A stretch of DNA of 64,000 nucleotides from Siminovitchia sp047228825 (lineage in GTDB: Bacteria; Bacillota; Bacilli; Bacillales; Bacillaceae_C), in the NCBI RefSeq assembly GCF_047228825.1, contig NZ_JBFEGN010000004.1, positions 45,347 through 109,346 on the forward strand, given 5' to 3'. Below the pieces are notes generated by a model. It worked only from the letters and a program-made list of their open reading frames with translations, was not told the DNA's origin and did no database searches. Of this stretch, positions 52,960 through 61,072 are shown one piece after another. Every line of letters starts with the position of its first letter. Within the stretch, counting starts at the first letter, position 1. Both the position numbers and the translations under genes were made by a program.

Positions 52960-55017
52960 ATGAAGCATCTTTTGGAAGTCAAAAATCTTAGAACAGAGTT
53001 TCATATAGATGGAAAAAGAATACAATCTGTTGATGGAGTTTCTTATTATATTAATGAAGGAGAAATAGTCAGCTTTGTTGGAGAAAGCGGTTCGGGAAAA
53101 TCAGTAACACAAATGTCCGGACTCCAGCTCATACCTACACCACCTGGCAGAATCACCGGCGGAGAAGTTCTATACAAAGGGATTAATCTATTGAACCTTC
53201 ATCCTGAGAGTGAAGAGCTGCGGTCCATCAGGGGCGGTGAAATCGGCTTTATTTTTCAGGAACCAATGACTTCTTTAAATCCGGTATTAACAATTGGAGA
53301 ACAAATAATAGAGTCTGTCATGCTGCATTTGAAGCTGAGTAAATCAGAAGCAAGAAAACATGCGATTGAAATGATTAAAAAAGTTGGAATTCCGGATGCA
53401 GAGGCAAGAATAGATGACTACCCGCACCAATTTAGCGGAGGAATGAGACAAAGGGTAATGATCGCCATGGCCCTTTCAGTAAATCCAAAAATCATTATTG
53501 CGGATGAAGTTACTACGGCACTGGATGTAACAACCCAAGCTCAAATACTTGAGCTGATGAAAGACATCGTTAAAAGCACGAATACTTCCCTGTTAATTAT
53601 CACACATAATTTAGGTATTGTTGCCCGGTATGCAGAAAGAATTTATGTCATGTATGCCGGTACAGTGGTAGAAACAGGTACGAAAGCCGAAATATTTAAC
53701 AACCCGCGCCATCCTTACACCATTGGTCTCATGAATGCCATTCCGAGGCTCGATGATCCAAAAGAGCGGAAACTCACACCCATTGAGGGAATGCCGCCCA
53801 ACTTAATAAACAAGCTGAATCAGTGTCCGTTTTTGCCCCGATGCTTATATCGAACCGAGAAATGTACCGACTACCCGATGCCTGTACTCACATATAATGG
53901 GGGCGAACATTATATCGCTTGTTATAATAATGTTACAAAATCGGAACGCTTGTTAAGTGAAAATAAGGGGCATTCCCGTTCGAAGTATGTTCAAGACAGG
54001 ATAAACAGGATGGGCCAATCTTTTCAAAAGAATGATAGAAATGAAGAAAAGCCAATTTTGGAGGTTAAAAATCTAAAGGTTTATTTCCCGGTTACAAAAG
54101 GGCTCATCCGCAGCAAAGTGGGAGAAGTTAAAGCTGTAGATGATGTGAGCTTTCAACTGAAGAAGGGTGAAACACTGGGATTGGTAGGGGAAAGCGGGTG
54201 CGGCAAGACAACGGTGGCCCGTACGGTTATGCGCTTATACAATCCAACGGCGGGCCAAATCTTGTTTAACGATCAGGATATTTCTACATTATCGAAACGA
54301 AATCTGCGGCCAATCAGAAAAAAGATATCGATGATTTTTCAAGATCCATTCAGCTCTTTAAACCCGCGCCAAAGCGCCGGAAGTATTGTAGGGGAACCGC
54401 TCATTATTCATCATTTAATTAGCAGCAAAAAAGAATATGAAGAAAAAGTAGAAGAATTATTTCACATGGTTGGACTTAATCCGGAATTAAAGCACAGGGT
54501 TCCTCATGAATTTAGCGGCGGACAGAGACAGCGGATAGGAATAGCACGGGCTTTGGCCAGCAATCCTTCATTGATTGTGTGTGATGAAGCAATTTCAGCT
54601 CTTGATGTATCTATTCAGGCACAAATCATCAATCTTCTGGAAAATCTAAAAGAGGAGCTGGGTCTGAGCTATCTATTTATTGCTCATGATTTATCGGTTG
54701 TACGGCATATTAGTGATCGGGTGGCAGTGATGTATTTAGGACGGATTGTTGAAATGGCTGATTGGAAATCTCTTTATGAAAATCCTCTTCATCCCTATAC
54801 AAAGGCATTGCTGGAAGCAGTTCCTATTCCGGATCCGGGTATAGAGGAACAAAGGGAAAAAATAGTATTACAGGGGGAACTCCCCAGTCCTTTGAATAGA
54901 CCAAGCGGCTGCAGCTTTTATAATCGCTGCCCTCTTGCATCGGAAAAGTGTAAAGAAAGCGATCCGCATCTGAGAGAAGTAGAAAATGGCCATAGTGTTG
55001 CCTGTTTAAAAGTATAA
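52960..55017 (+). CDS. Fused double ABC ATPase (DppD-DppF / GsiA-like)
   Basis: A 685-residue protein with two complete nucleotide-binding domains. The first (1-325) has GESGSGKS, FSGGMRQRV and IIADEVTTALDV; the second (about 360-685) has GESGCGKT, FSGGQRQRI and IVCDEAISALDV. Each is followed by the C-terminal oligopeptide-type Cys motif (CPFLPRCLYRTEKC and CSFYNRCPLASEKC). Usually these are two proteins; fusion is as in the glutathione importer GsiA. ATG 52960 follows AGGAGG. Confidence 0.92.
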   Translation: MKHLLEVKNLRTEFHIDGKRIQSVDGVSYYINEGEIVSFVGESGSGKSVTQMSGLQLIPTPPGRITGGEVLYKGINLLNLHPESEELRSIRGGEIGFIFQEPMTSLNPVLTIGEQIIESVMLHLKLSKSEARKHAIEMIKKVGIPDAEARIDDYPHQFSGGMRQRVMIAMALSVNPKIIIADEVTTALDVTTQAQILELMKDIVKSTNTSLLIITHNLGIVARYAERIYVMYAGTVVETGTKAEIFNNPRHPYTIGLMNAIPRLDDPKERKLTPIEGMPPNLINKLNQCPFLPRCLYRTEKCTDYPMPVLTYNGGEHYIACYNNVTKSERLLSENKGHSRSKYVQDRINRMGQSFQKNDRNEEKPILEVKNLKVYFPVTKGLIRSKVGEVKAVDDVSFQLKKGETLGLVGESGCGKTTVARTVMRLYNPTAGQILFNDQDISTLSKRNLRPIRKKISMIFQDPFSSLNPRQSAGSIVGEPLIIHHLISSKKEYEEKVEELFHMVGLNPELKHRVPHEFSGGQRQRIGIARALASNPSLIVCDEAISALDVSIQAQIINLLENLKEELGLSYLFIAHDLSVVRHISDRVAVMYLGRIVEMADWKSLYENPLHPYTKALLEAVPIPDPGIEEQREKIVLQGELPSPLNRPSGCSFYNRCPLASEKCKESDPHLREVENGHSVACLKV

Positions 55018-55097
55018 AGCACTTCAAACGTTTTTTTCTATTAATTTCCTGGGAGGGATCGTATATCGCCCGAGAAAAAAAACTGGCGCAAGAAAAG

Positions 55098-56249
55098 TTG
55101 TGGAACAAAAATTTGAGCTTTATCATATTGGCCAATTTTTGTTCCTCCCTTAGCTTTCAAATACTCACCCCCACTCTGCCATTGTACATTCAAAAACAAG
55201 GGCATTCACAAACGATGATTGGATTTATTGTGGGGATATTAACTTTTACTACAATCATCTTTCGTCCTTTTATGGGCAAGGCAGTCGACACGTGGAGCAG
55301 GAAACACTTTTTTATAATAGGTATGGCAATATTGTCCGTTTCTATTTTTTCTTATCAATTTTCGGAGTCAATTTTGTCACTGACCATATTGCGCCTTTTC
55401 CACGGGGTGGGATGGGGGATGGTTACAGCTGCTGCAGGTACGATCGCCGCTGATTTTATCCCTAGTCAACGTATAGGAGAAGGAATGGCTTACTACGGGT
55501 TAAGTACAGTATTCTCCATGGCTGTAGCTCCCATATTGGGGTTGAATTTAGTTGAATTTTTAGGCTTTCAATCATTATTCATCACTACAACCTTATTTAC
55601 CATTTTAGGTATTATTTTTGGTTCTTTGCTTAATTACAAAGGAGTCAATCTTGATAAAGAAATATTTAATGTGTCAAGGTCCTTGTTTGAAAGAAGTGCA
55701 TTTAAGCCCTCGGTCATCAATTTTTTTATATCGTTAACATTCAGCTCAATCACAACTTTTATAGCATTATACACTGCTGACTTGAACATTCGTAATATTG
55801 GTTCGTTTTTTACTGTCCTTGCATTAACGCTTATTATAATAAGGCCAATTACCGGTAAATTTGTTGATAGAAAAGGTTTTCATTTTGTGATGCTGCCGGG
55901 TTTAATTGCCCTTTTTTCTTCCATAGTCATCATAACTGCTGCAAAAGGGCTACTATCTTTCCTGGCCGCTGCCATTATTTATGGGATCGGATTTGGGATA
56001 TTACAGCCGAGCTTGCAAGCGCTGGTAGTGTATCGTATTCCACCTCGCAGAAGAGGGGCTGCCAATAGTACTTTTTTATTGAGCTCCGATCTGGCTTTTG
56101 GGGTTGGAGCGATATTATGGGGTTTCATTGCGGATTTTGCAGGTTACAGGACCATGTATATGTATGTTTTAATCCCTGTGGTTTGTGGCCTGATAATCCT
56201 TTTATTTATGAAAGAAAATGAGACTGGCTGTACATATAGTAAAAGTTGA
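55098..56249 (+). CDS. MFS transporter
   Basis: About 383 residues with 12 hydrophobic segments. GFIVGILTFTTIIFRPFMGK and FHGVGWGMVTAAAGTIAADF are major-facilitator signatures, and it resembles the MFS protein at 10933. The start is uncertain: TTG 55098 has no site, whereas GGGAGGG at 55051-55057 lies 7 nt before an in-frame ATC at 55065 that would add MAREKKLAQEK. Downstream of the ABC genes; convergent with the LuxR-type regulator. Confidence 0.83.
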   Translation: MWNKNLSFIILANFCSSLSFQILTPTLPLYIQKQGHSQTMIGFIVGILTFTTIIFRPFMGKAVDTWSRKHFFIIGMAILSVSIFSYQFSESILSLTILRLFHGVGWGMVTAAAGTIAADFIPSQRIGEGMAYYGLSTVFSMAVAPILGLNLVEFLGFQSLFITTTLFTILGIIFGSLLNYKGVNLDKEIFNVSRSLFERSAFKPSVINFFISLTFSSITTFIALYTADLNIRNIGSFFTVLALTLIIIRPITGKFVDRKGFHFVMLPGLIALFSSIVIITAAKGLLSFLAAAIIYGIGFGILQPSLQALVVYRIPPRRRGAANSTFLLSSDLAFGVGAILWGFIADFAGYRTMYMYVLIPVVCGLIILLFMKENETGCTYSKS

Positions 56250-56255
56250 ATCAGT

Positions 56256-56951
56256 TTAAGCAATGATTCCTTTTCTTATTAATACAACAACCGCATGCAG
56301 TCTGTTTTTGGCTTTTGTCTTTCTAACCGCTGATTTGATATAATCTTGTACTGTATGCTCACTAATGGTTAGTGTATACGCTATCTCCTTTACACTATAT
56401 CCATACGCCAGCTGCTGCATGACTTCAACTTCGCGTTTGCTAAGCGAATACTGAGGATGAAACACAAAATTCTTTTCAAATAATTTCCCGAATCTTTTTC
56501 CATAAAAGGTTAGTAAAGATAAAAGCTCTTCATTAACAGAAAAGTTGTTAGGGAAATGCGTGCTGATAATGTATCCCGCCACGTTTGCACTTAAGCAAAC
56601 AGGAATAATCATCATAGATGGTACAAGGGCTTTGAATGGGAACTTTGAGCTGTGTGTAAGATAAGATTCATTTGAAATAAATGCAGCTCGCCGGTTTTGG
56701 ATTGATGAAAGTATTGAAGGTAAAGACCTTAGATCATCATTGACAGAACTAATTGATTCGATTTGCCCTTGTTCATCTAAATAGATGATCCCCTGGCTTA
56801 GAAAACCGATGGGAGAATATCTGAAAAAATAAGCATCTTGAAGAGGAAAAAGCTCAGTTAACCCACGAATAGCCATGATAAACTTGTCTTCGTGACTTTC
56901 AATACACTCTATTTTACTCATATGTTTTTCTATATCCAAGATATTGGTCAT
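56256..56951 (-). CDS. LuxR-type transcriptional regulator
   Basis: A 231-residue protein. The N-terminal 150 residues resemble a GAF-like sensor with no clear phosphorylation site; the C-terminal helix-turn-helix reads LSKREVEVMQQLAYGYSVKE then IAYTLTISEHTVQDYIKSAV (170-210). Start 56951 follows AGGAGGC. Probably regulates the dehydratase/ABC block or itself. Confidence 0.82.
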   Translation of the reverse strand: MTNILDIEKHMSKIECIESHEDKFIMAIRGLTELFPLQDAYFFRYSPIGFLSQGIIYLDEQGQIESISSVNDDLRSLPSILSSIQNRRAAFISNESYLTHSSKFPFKALVPSMMIIPVCLSANVAGYIISTHFPNNFSVNEELLSLLTFYGKRFGKLFEKNFVFHPQYSLSKREVEVMQQLAYGYSVKEIAYTLTISEHTVQDYIKSAVRKTKAKNRLHAVVVLIRKGIIA

Positions 56952-57131
56952 TATATGCCTCCTTAAAAATTCATATGTATTCCTGTGAGTCTTTACAAGT
57001 TGGAAAAAAGTATGGGACTCTAATGTTGGTAACCGAACCCTGAATAAAGGATAAAATGTACACCTAATAATTCAATTTCTACATCTTTTCCCAAAATCCT
57101 TTCCTATCATTTGAACAAAAATTCTCGATTT

Positions 57132-57180
57132 AATTCCTACACTTTATAGGTATAATTTCCTGTATACATACTGTAATATT
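57132..57180 (+). repeat. 49-bp promoter-like repeat, copy 1
   Basis: Ungapped alignment with 58779-58827 gives 41 of 49 identical bases by hand count. Contains TATAAT at 57151-57156 and the shared start AATTCCTACACTTT. Confidence 0.65.
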
Positions 57181-57225
57181 TTATCCCAATATACAAAAGT
57201 AAACTTAATAAAGTGAGGACTCGAC

Positions 57226-57315
57226 ATGAGAAGTTTTGTAAAACTTGATTCCAGATGTAACTTGAGAGCGGAAAGTTGGATATATTTTTCCTTCTCTAAA
57301 ATGAATGGACCTTGA
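57226..57315 (+). CDS. Possible 29-aa small ORF
   Basis: ATG 57226 behind AAGTGAGGAC, ending at TGA 57313-57315 and followed by a hairpin. It lies downstream of a promoter-like element. The peptide begins MRSFVKLDSRCNL and has no recognised motif. It could be a leader, a remnant of a lost gene or chance. Confidence 0.3.
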   Translation: MRSFVKLDSRCNLRAESWIYFSFSKMNGP

Positions 57316-57337
57316 ATTTCCAATTATTTAAATAAGT

Positions 57338-57386
57338 AAAGACTCTCCTAATACAGCGATAATATCCTGTTTTAGGGGAGTCTTTT
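57338..57386. terminator. Terminator
   Basis: AAAGACTCTCCTAA and TTAGGGGAGTCTTT pair with T runs on both strands. Serves the DUF1646 gene (minus) and possibly the small ORF (plus). Confidence 0.75.
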
Positions 57387-57416
57387 ATTATTTTTCCATG
57401 GGGTTCCTATACGCCA

Positions 57417-58484
57417 TCACCCTGCAATTAAGATGATGACAAAACAAATGACCATAAAAATCAATCCGATTGGAAAAGCGAAGCGTGCATATTCCAAGCT
57501 GGTAATTTTCAGTTTACCAGCTGCGATGATATTCGGAATATTACCCGGGATCAGCATTCCACCGCTGATTAGCAAACCGAGCAGCAAATCGCGAATCGTT
57601 TCCTCTTCCATGAGCGGACTAACTTCCGCGGCGGCCAGTGTTGCGTTATCTAAAACGGCAGAGAGCATATTGATCCAATATAATATAAGTGGATTCAGGT
57701 CAAGCAAGAATCTCTCGATGAAAGGCTGGAACCCGGCACCAAGGAATGTCAATGCCATTACGAACAGGTAGATTTTAAAACTTCGGAAAATGATTTCTCC
57801 ATACGATTCCGTTTCCGTGACCGTTAAAGGTTGAGCATTTTCTCCATTGCCATTGTCAGCTGTTACGGCGGCAAAATCATCATGGGGTGCATCGTTTTTT
57901 TTCGGTTTGACTGCCAAAGCAGACAGGATGCCGAATATGATCACTCCCGGAATCACATATATGCCTAACAGGCGCAATAGGTAGAAAAAGTCTTCGTTCA
58001 GCTTGCTGACAACAATCGTCGACAGCGGTTCGCCAATCGGGGTCAAAGCCGCCCCAAGTCCAATTGCATAGCTTGCCAATACCACCAGGCGGATTTCCGA
58101 TTTGCGGTCCATCTGCAGTACACTGATCACAGCCACAAGAATGATGGCAGCGATGATAGCGGTAATCATACTGGAAACCAGACCAAGAATGATGACAAAT
58201 AATGCAATGAACAACTGATATGGCATGGCTTTGCTGATACCGAGGATTACTTTTTCCAACGGAGCTTGAAGCCAGCGGAATAATAAACCTGCAATCAAGA
58301 CAGCCAGTGTAATGTTTATCGGATGGACAAGCGCTTCTTTTAATAAATCCGCACTCCATACTTGGCTGACAAATACTGCCAGAAGTCCCATGATGAACAG
58401 AAATATTTCCAGGTTCTTTTCCACCGGTTTTGTGAAAGGTAAGAATAAAACAAGCAGTAAAATGATCGTTAAACCTATAATCAT
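57417..58484 (-). CDS. DUF1646-family membrane transporter
   Basis: A 355-residue protein with about ten membrane segments, starting LTIILLLVLFLPFTKPVEKN LEIFLFIMG in the DUF1646 style. It also has IGLGAALTPIGEPLSTI and ISGGMLIPGNIPNIIAAGKL, motifs that recall ion-transporter hairpins. The family is thought to move cations, probably Na+. GAGGAGGAG site before 58484. A roughly 180-nt leader with a terminator-like hairpin precedes it. Confidence 0.8.
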   Translation of the reverse strand: MIIGLTIILLLVLFLPFTKPVEKNLEIFLFIMGLLAVFVSQVWSADLLKEALVHPINITLAVLIAGLLFRWLQAPLEKVILGISKAMPYQLFIALFVIILGLVSSMITAIIAAIILVAVISVLQMDRKSEIRLVVLASYAIGLGAALTPIGEPLSTIVVSKLNEDFFYLLRLLGIYVIPGVIIFGILSALAVKPKKNDAPHDDFAAVTADNGNGENAQPLTVTETESYGEIIFRSFKIYLFVMALTFLGAGFQPFIERFLLDLNPLILYWINMLSAVLDNATLAAAEVSPLMEEETIRDLLLGLLISGGMLIPGNIPNIIAAGKLKITSLEYARFAFPIGLIFMVICFVIILIAG

Positions 58485-58583
58485 ATAGACATCTCCTCCT
58501 CATTTTCGTTAAGTTCATTACCAATTTTCCATCAGTTTAAAATGCAAACGCTCCATCTCCACAAATGTCCTGTGCAAACGAAA

Positions 58584-58665
58584 AAGGAGCCTGTTACCTC
58601 AGGACACACTTGTCCCTTGGTGACAGACTCCTCCAATAGCACATTTATTATTCGACTTTCATCAT
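58584..58665 (-). ncRNA. Candidate Na+ riboswitch (DUF1646 RNA motif) with terminator
   Basis: On the minus strand the leader folds into GGAGTCTGT...ACAGGCTCC enclosing ACC/GGT and an inner GGACA-AGTG-TGTCC hairpin, followed by TTTTTCG, i.e. a terminator-like stem inside the leader of a DUF1646 gene. DUF1646-motif RNAs upstream of this family are known Na+ riboswitches. Position and compact nested structure fit, but I could not match the consensus base by base. Confidence 0.5.
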
Positions 58666-58672
58666 CAGCATT

Positions 58673-58702
58673 ACTATAGCATGCTCCATTCGTTATTTGC
58701 AA
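58673..58702 (-). promoter_or_regulatory. Promoter of the DUF1646 leader
   Basis: Minus-strand TTGCAA (58697-58702), 18-bp spacer, TATAGT (58673-58678), placed so that transcription begins just before the candidate riboswitch. Confidence 0.5.
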
Positions 58703-58778
58703 TGTTTTTTTGATTTCAGTCTCAAATTTTTTGATGTCCTCCTCTGCTTTCTTACAATTGAAGCAAAAGCTCCAATTC

Positions 58779-58827
58779 AATTCCTACACTTTGTATGTAT
58801 AATTTCGTGTTTCCATGATGTAATATA
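58779..58827 (+). repeat. 49-bp promoter-like repeat, copy 2
   Basis: Second copy of the element at 57132-57180, with TATAAT at 58798-58803. It lies about 110 bp upstream of the Liv-type binding-protein gene and probably carries its promoter. Confidence 0.6.
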
Positions 58828-58939
58828 TTAATCAAACGAATTGAAAAGGCTTACAATGACAAGGGGGTGTCTTATACATAACCGATGAGGTCAATAGTAT
58901 ATAAAATATTTTAAAAATTGGAAACAAGGGGGGATCTCA

Positions 58940-60118
58940 ATGTCAAGAGCAATGAAGAAATTTTTGGCAGCAACATTTTCTTTGGCATTATTATTTGGAC
59001 TGGCAGCCTGCGGGCCGCAAACATCCAGCAGTGATGAGAAGAAAAACGGCGGCGGTTCGTCAGATTCTGAAGAATTAAAGATCGGGTTGGTATTGGCCGA
59101 AACGGGACCTGCATCTACATTGGGACTGTCTGAGGTTCAAACAATGAAGCTTTTGCAGGAGCAGTTGGATAAAGAAGGACCAATCGATGGTAAAACAGTC
59201 AAGTTGGTTTTACAAGACTATGAAACAGATGACACAAAAGCAGTAACTGCCATGGACCGGTTAATTTCTGAAGGAGTCGTAGCGGTTGTCGGTGCGACGC
59301 AAGTTAGTACAACAGCTGCTATTTTACCTAAGACCGTTGAAGCTGGCTTGCCTTTTGTTACCGTCGCTCCAGCCGATACAAAAAATGAAAACGTTTTTGT
59401 GACAACGCCAAGCTCTAAAACAGTTGCTGAAGTGATGATTGACTGGCTCAACAAGAAAAATATTAAAAAAGTGGGATGGATTAATGCGAGTGATGCGTTT
59501 GGAGTGGAAGGCCTTCCGCACTTTGAGGAACTGATCAAAGACACCGATATTGAAATTGTTGCCCATGAAGAATTTGATGCTTCTGCTACGGATATGACTG
59601 TTCAATTGACAAAAATCAAAAAGGCCAGCCCTGAAGTGGTCATTGTCTGGTCCAGAACGCCTGGTGCAGGTGTAGTGGCAAGAAACTTTAAAGCGCTTGA
59701 TTTTGATATTCCGATGATTCAAAGCACCGCTGCGGCCAACCAGGGATTTTTGGACCAGGTAAAAGATGATAACGATAATATTTTTGTTGTTGGAAGCAAG
59801 ATTAGTGTTGTAGATCAGCTTTCTGATTCCGATCAAAAGCAAAGACTCAAAGCGTATCGCGATGCTTTCCAAGAAAAGTTTAATGCAATTCCGGATCTAT
59901 TCGCTGCCCATACACATGACGCGATTTCCATGATTGTTGAAGCCATTAAAGCCGGAAGCACAGAGCCGGCAGATATTACGAAATTCTTGACAAATGAAAT
60001 GGGCGAATATCCTGGGATGACGGGAACATTTAATTACGGGGAAGACCGTTCCACGGCCCAGCCTGACGGTTTGGCGATTTTGGGAATCGAAAACAATGAA
60101 TGGAAGCTAAGCGAATAA
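58940..60118 (+). CDS. Branched-chain-amino-acid-type ABC transporter binding lipoprotein
   Basis: A 392-residue lipoprotein with lipobox LFGLAACGPQ (Cys near 26), linker, and a LivJ-type domain (IGLVLAETGPASTLG; VVGATQVSTTAAILP; AAHTHDAISMIVEAI). Homologues bind branched-chain amino acids, amides or aromatic acids. GGGGGG site before ATG 58940. A perfect hairpin separates it from the permease genes. Confidence 0.9.
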   Translation: MSRAMKKFLAATFSLALLFGLAACGPQTSSSDEKKNGGGSSDSEELKIGLVLAETGPASTLGLSEVQTMKLLQEQLDKEGPIDGKTVKLVLQDYETDDTKAVTAMDRLISEGVVAVVGATQVSTTAAILPKTVEAGLPFVTVAPADTKNENVFVTTPSSKTVAEVMIDWLNKKNIKKVGWINASDAFGVEGLPHFEELIKDTDIEIVAHEEFDASATDMTVQLTKIKKASPEVVIVWSRTPGAGVVARNFKALDFDIPMIQSTAAANQGFLDQVKDDNDNIFVVGSKISVVDQLSDSDQKQRLKAYRDAFQEKFNAIPDLFAAHTHDAISMIVEAIKAGSTEPADITKFLTNEMGEYPGMTGTFNYGEDRSTAQPDGLAILGIENNEWKLSE

Positions 60119-60126
60119 TTTGATTT

Positions 60127-60161
60127 AAAATCTATGGCAGACTCATTCTGCCATAGATTTT
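60127..60161 (+). other. Perfect 15-bp inverted repeat between binding-protein and permease genes
   Basis: AAAATCTATGGCAGA and TCTGCCATAGATTTT with a 5-nt loop. It looks like an attenuator or mRNA stabiliser that raises binding-protein levels relative to the membrane genes. Confidence 0.6.
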
Positions 60162-60181
60162 CAATAGAAAGGAGAAACAAC

Positions 60182-61060
60182 ATGGAATTTGCCCAATTTA
60201 CCCAATATCTTTTTACCGGGCTGACGATAGGCAGTATATATGCTCTGTTGGCGATAGGGTTTGTTACGATCTATAATACGACAGGAATTTTGAACTTTGC
60301 CCAGGGCGAGTTTGTCATGATTGGTGCATTAACAACGATTTCCCTTATCAATATGGGGCTCCCCATGGCTGTTGCGATGATTGGCGCCATTCTGATTACA
60401 GCTCTTTTGGGATTTGTCATTGAAAAATCAATTATCAATCCTGCCAGGAACACGTCTATTGTTACCTTGATTGTCATTACAATTGGGCTTTCTATATTTT
60501 TAAAAGGAATGGGCCTCATCATTTGGGGAACATACCCGAAAACATTATCACCGGTTATCAGCAAGGGATCGATTTCATTTATGGGCGCTGTTATTAACTC
60601 TCAAAGCCTGTTTATTTTTGGCGTGTTAATTATAATGTTGATTTCACTTTACGTCTTTTTTGATAAGACGTTTATTGGTTCCGCTTTAAAAGCGAGCGAA
60701 AAAAATCCCCGTGCGGCCAGTCTAATGGGAATAAATATTAAGACAATGTCGGCTTTGTCATTCACTTTAGCGGCGGCTTTGGGTGCCATTGCGGGAATCA
60801 TCATTACACCATTAACCGACGCTACATATGATATGGGCTTTTTTATCGGTTTAAAAGGATTTGTTGCAATGGTCATCGGGGGAATGAACAGCGTATCCGG
60901 CGTCGTCATGGGCGGCTTGCTATTGGGTGTGGTGGAATCATTCTCAGCGGGGTTATTTTCAAGCACCTATAGTGATGCCATCACATTTGGCGTTCTTTTA
61001 TTGGTTTTATTCTTCCGGCCGATTGGATTATTTGCCAGGGCCAGCGGCGAGCGGGTATAG
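60182..61060 (+). CDS. ABC transporter permease, LivH family
   Basis: A 292-residue permease with LTIGSIYALLAIGFVTIYNT and FAQGEFVMIGAL at the N-terminus and FFIGLKGFVAMVIGGMNSVS near the end, all typical of LivH. ATG 60182 follows AAAGGAG; the upstream in-frame extension overlaps the hairpin and has no site. Confidence 0.93.
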   Translation: MEFAQFTQYLFTGLTIGSIYALLAIGFVTIYNTTGILNFAQGEFVMIGALTTISLINMGLPMAVAMIGAILITALLGFVIEKSIINPARNTSIVTLIVITIGLSIFLKGMGLIIWGTYPKTLSPVISKGSISFMGAVINSQSLFIFGVLIIMLISLYVFFDKTFIGSALKASEKNPRAASLMGINIKTMSALSFTLAAALGAIAGIIITPLTDATYDMGFFIGLKGFVAMVIGGMNSVSGVVMGGLLLGVVESFSAGLFSSTYSDAITFGVLLLVLFFRPIGLFARASGERV

Positions 61061-61072
61061 GGGGAGCATAAA

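Larger units (their letters stand above)
56952..57416. other. 465-bp intergenic region with promoter-like repeat and small ORF
   Basis: Holds one copy of a 49-bp element shared with 58779-58827, a 29-codon ORF at 57226-57315 and a strong hairpin at 57338-57386. Otherwise A+T-rich with no recognisable gene. Confidence 0.6.

Noticed and set aside
57880..58524. 214-codon frame on the same strand as the DUF1646 gene
   Set aside because: Cys/His/Ser-rich out-of-frame shadow of the membrane protein, with no motif.
58532..58780. 82-codon minus-strand frame in the DUF1646 leader
   Set aside because: It runs through the promoter and the candidate riboswitch hairpin; no ribosome site and no family.
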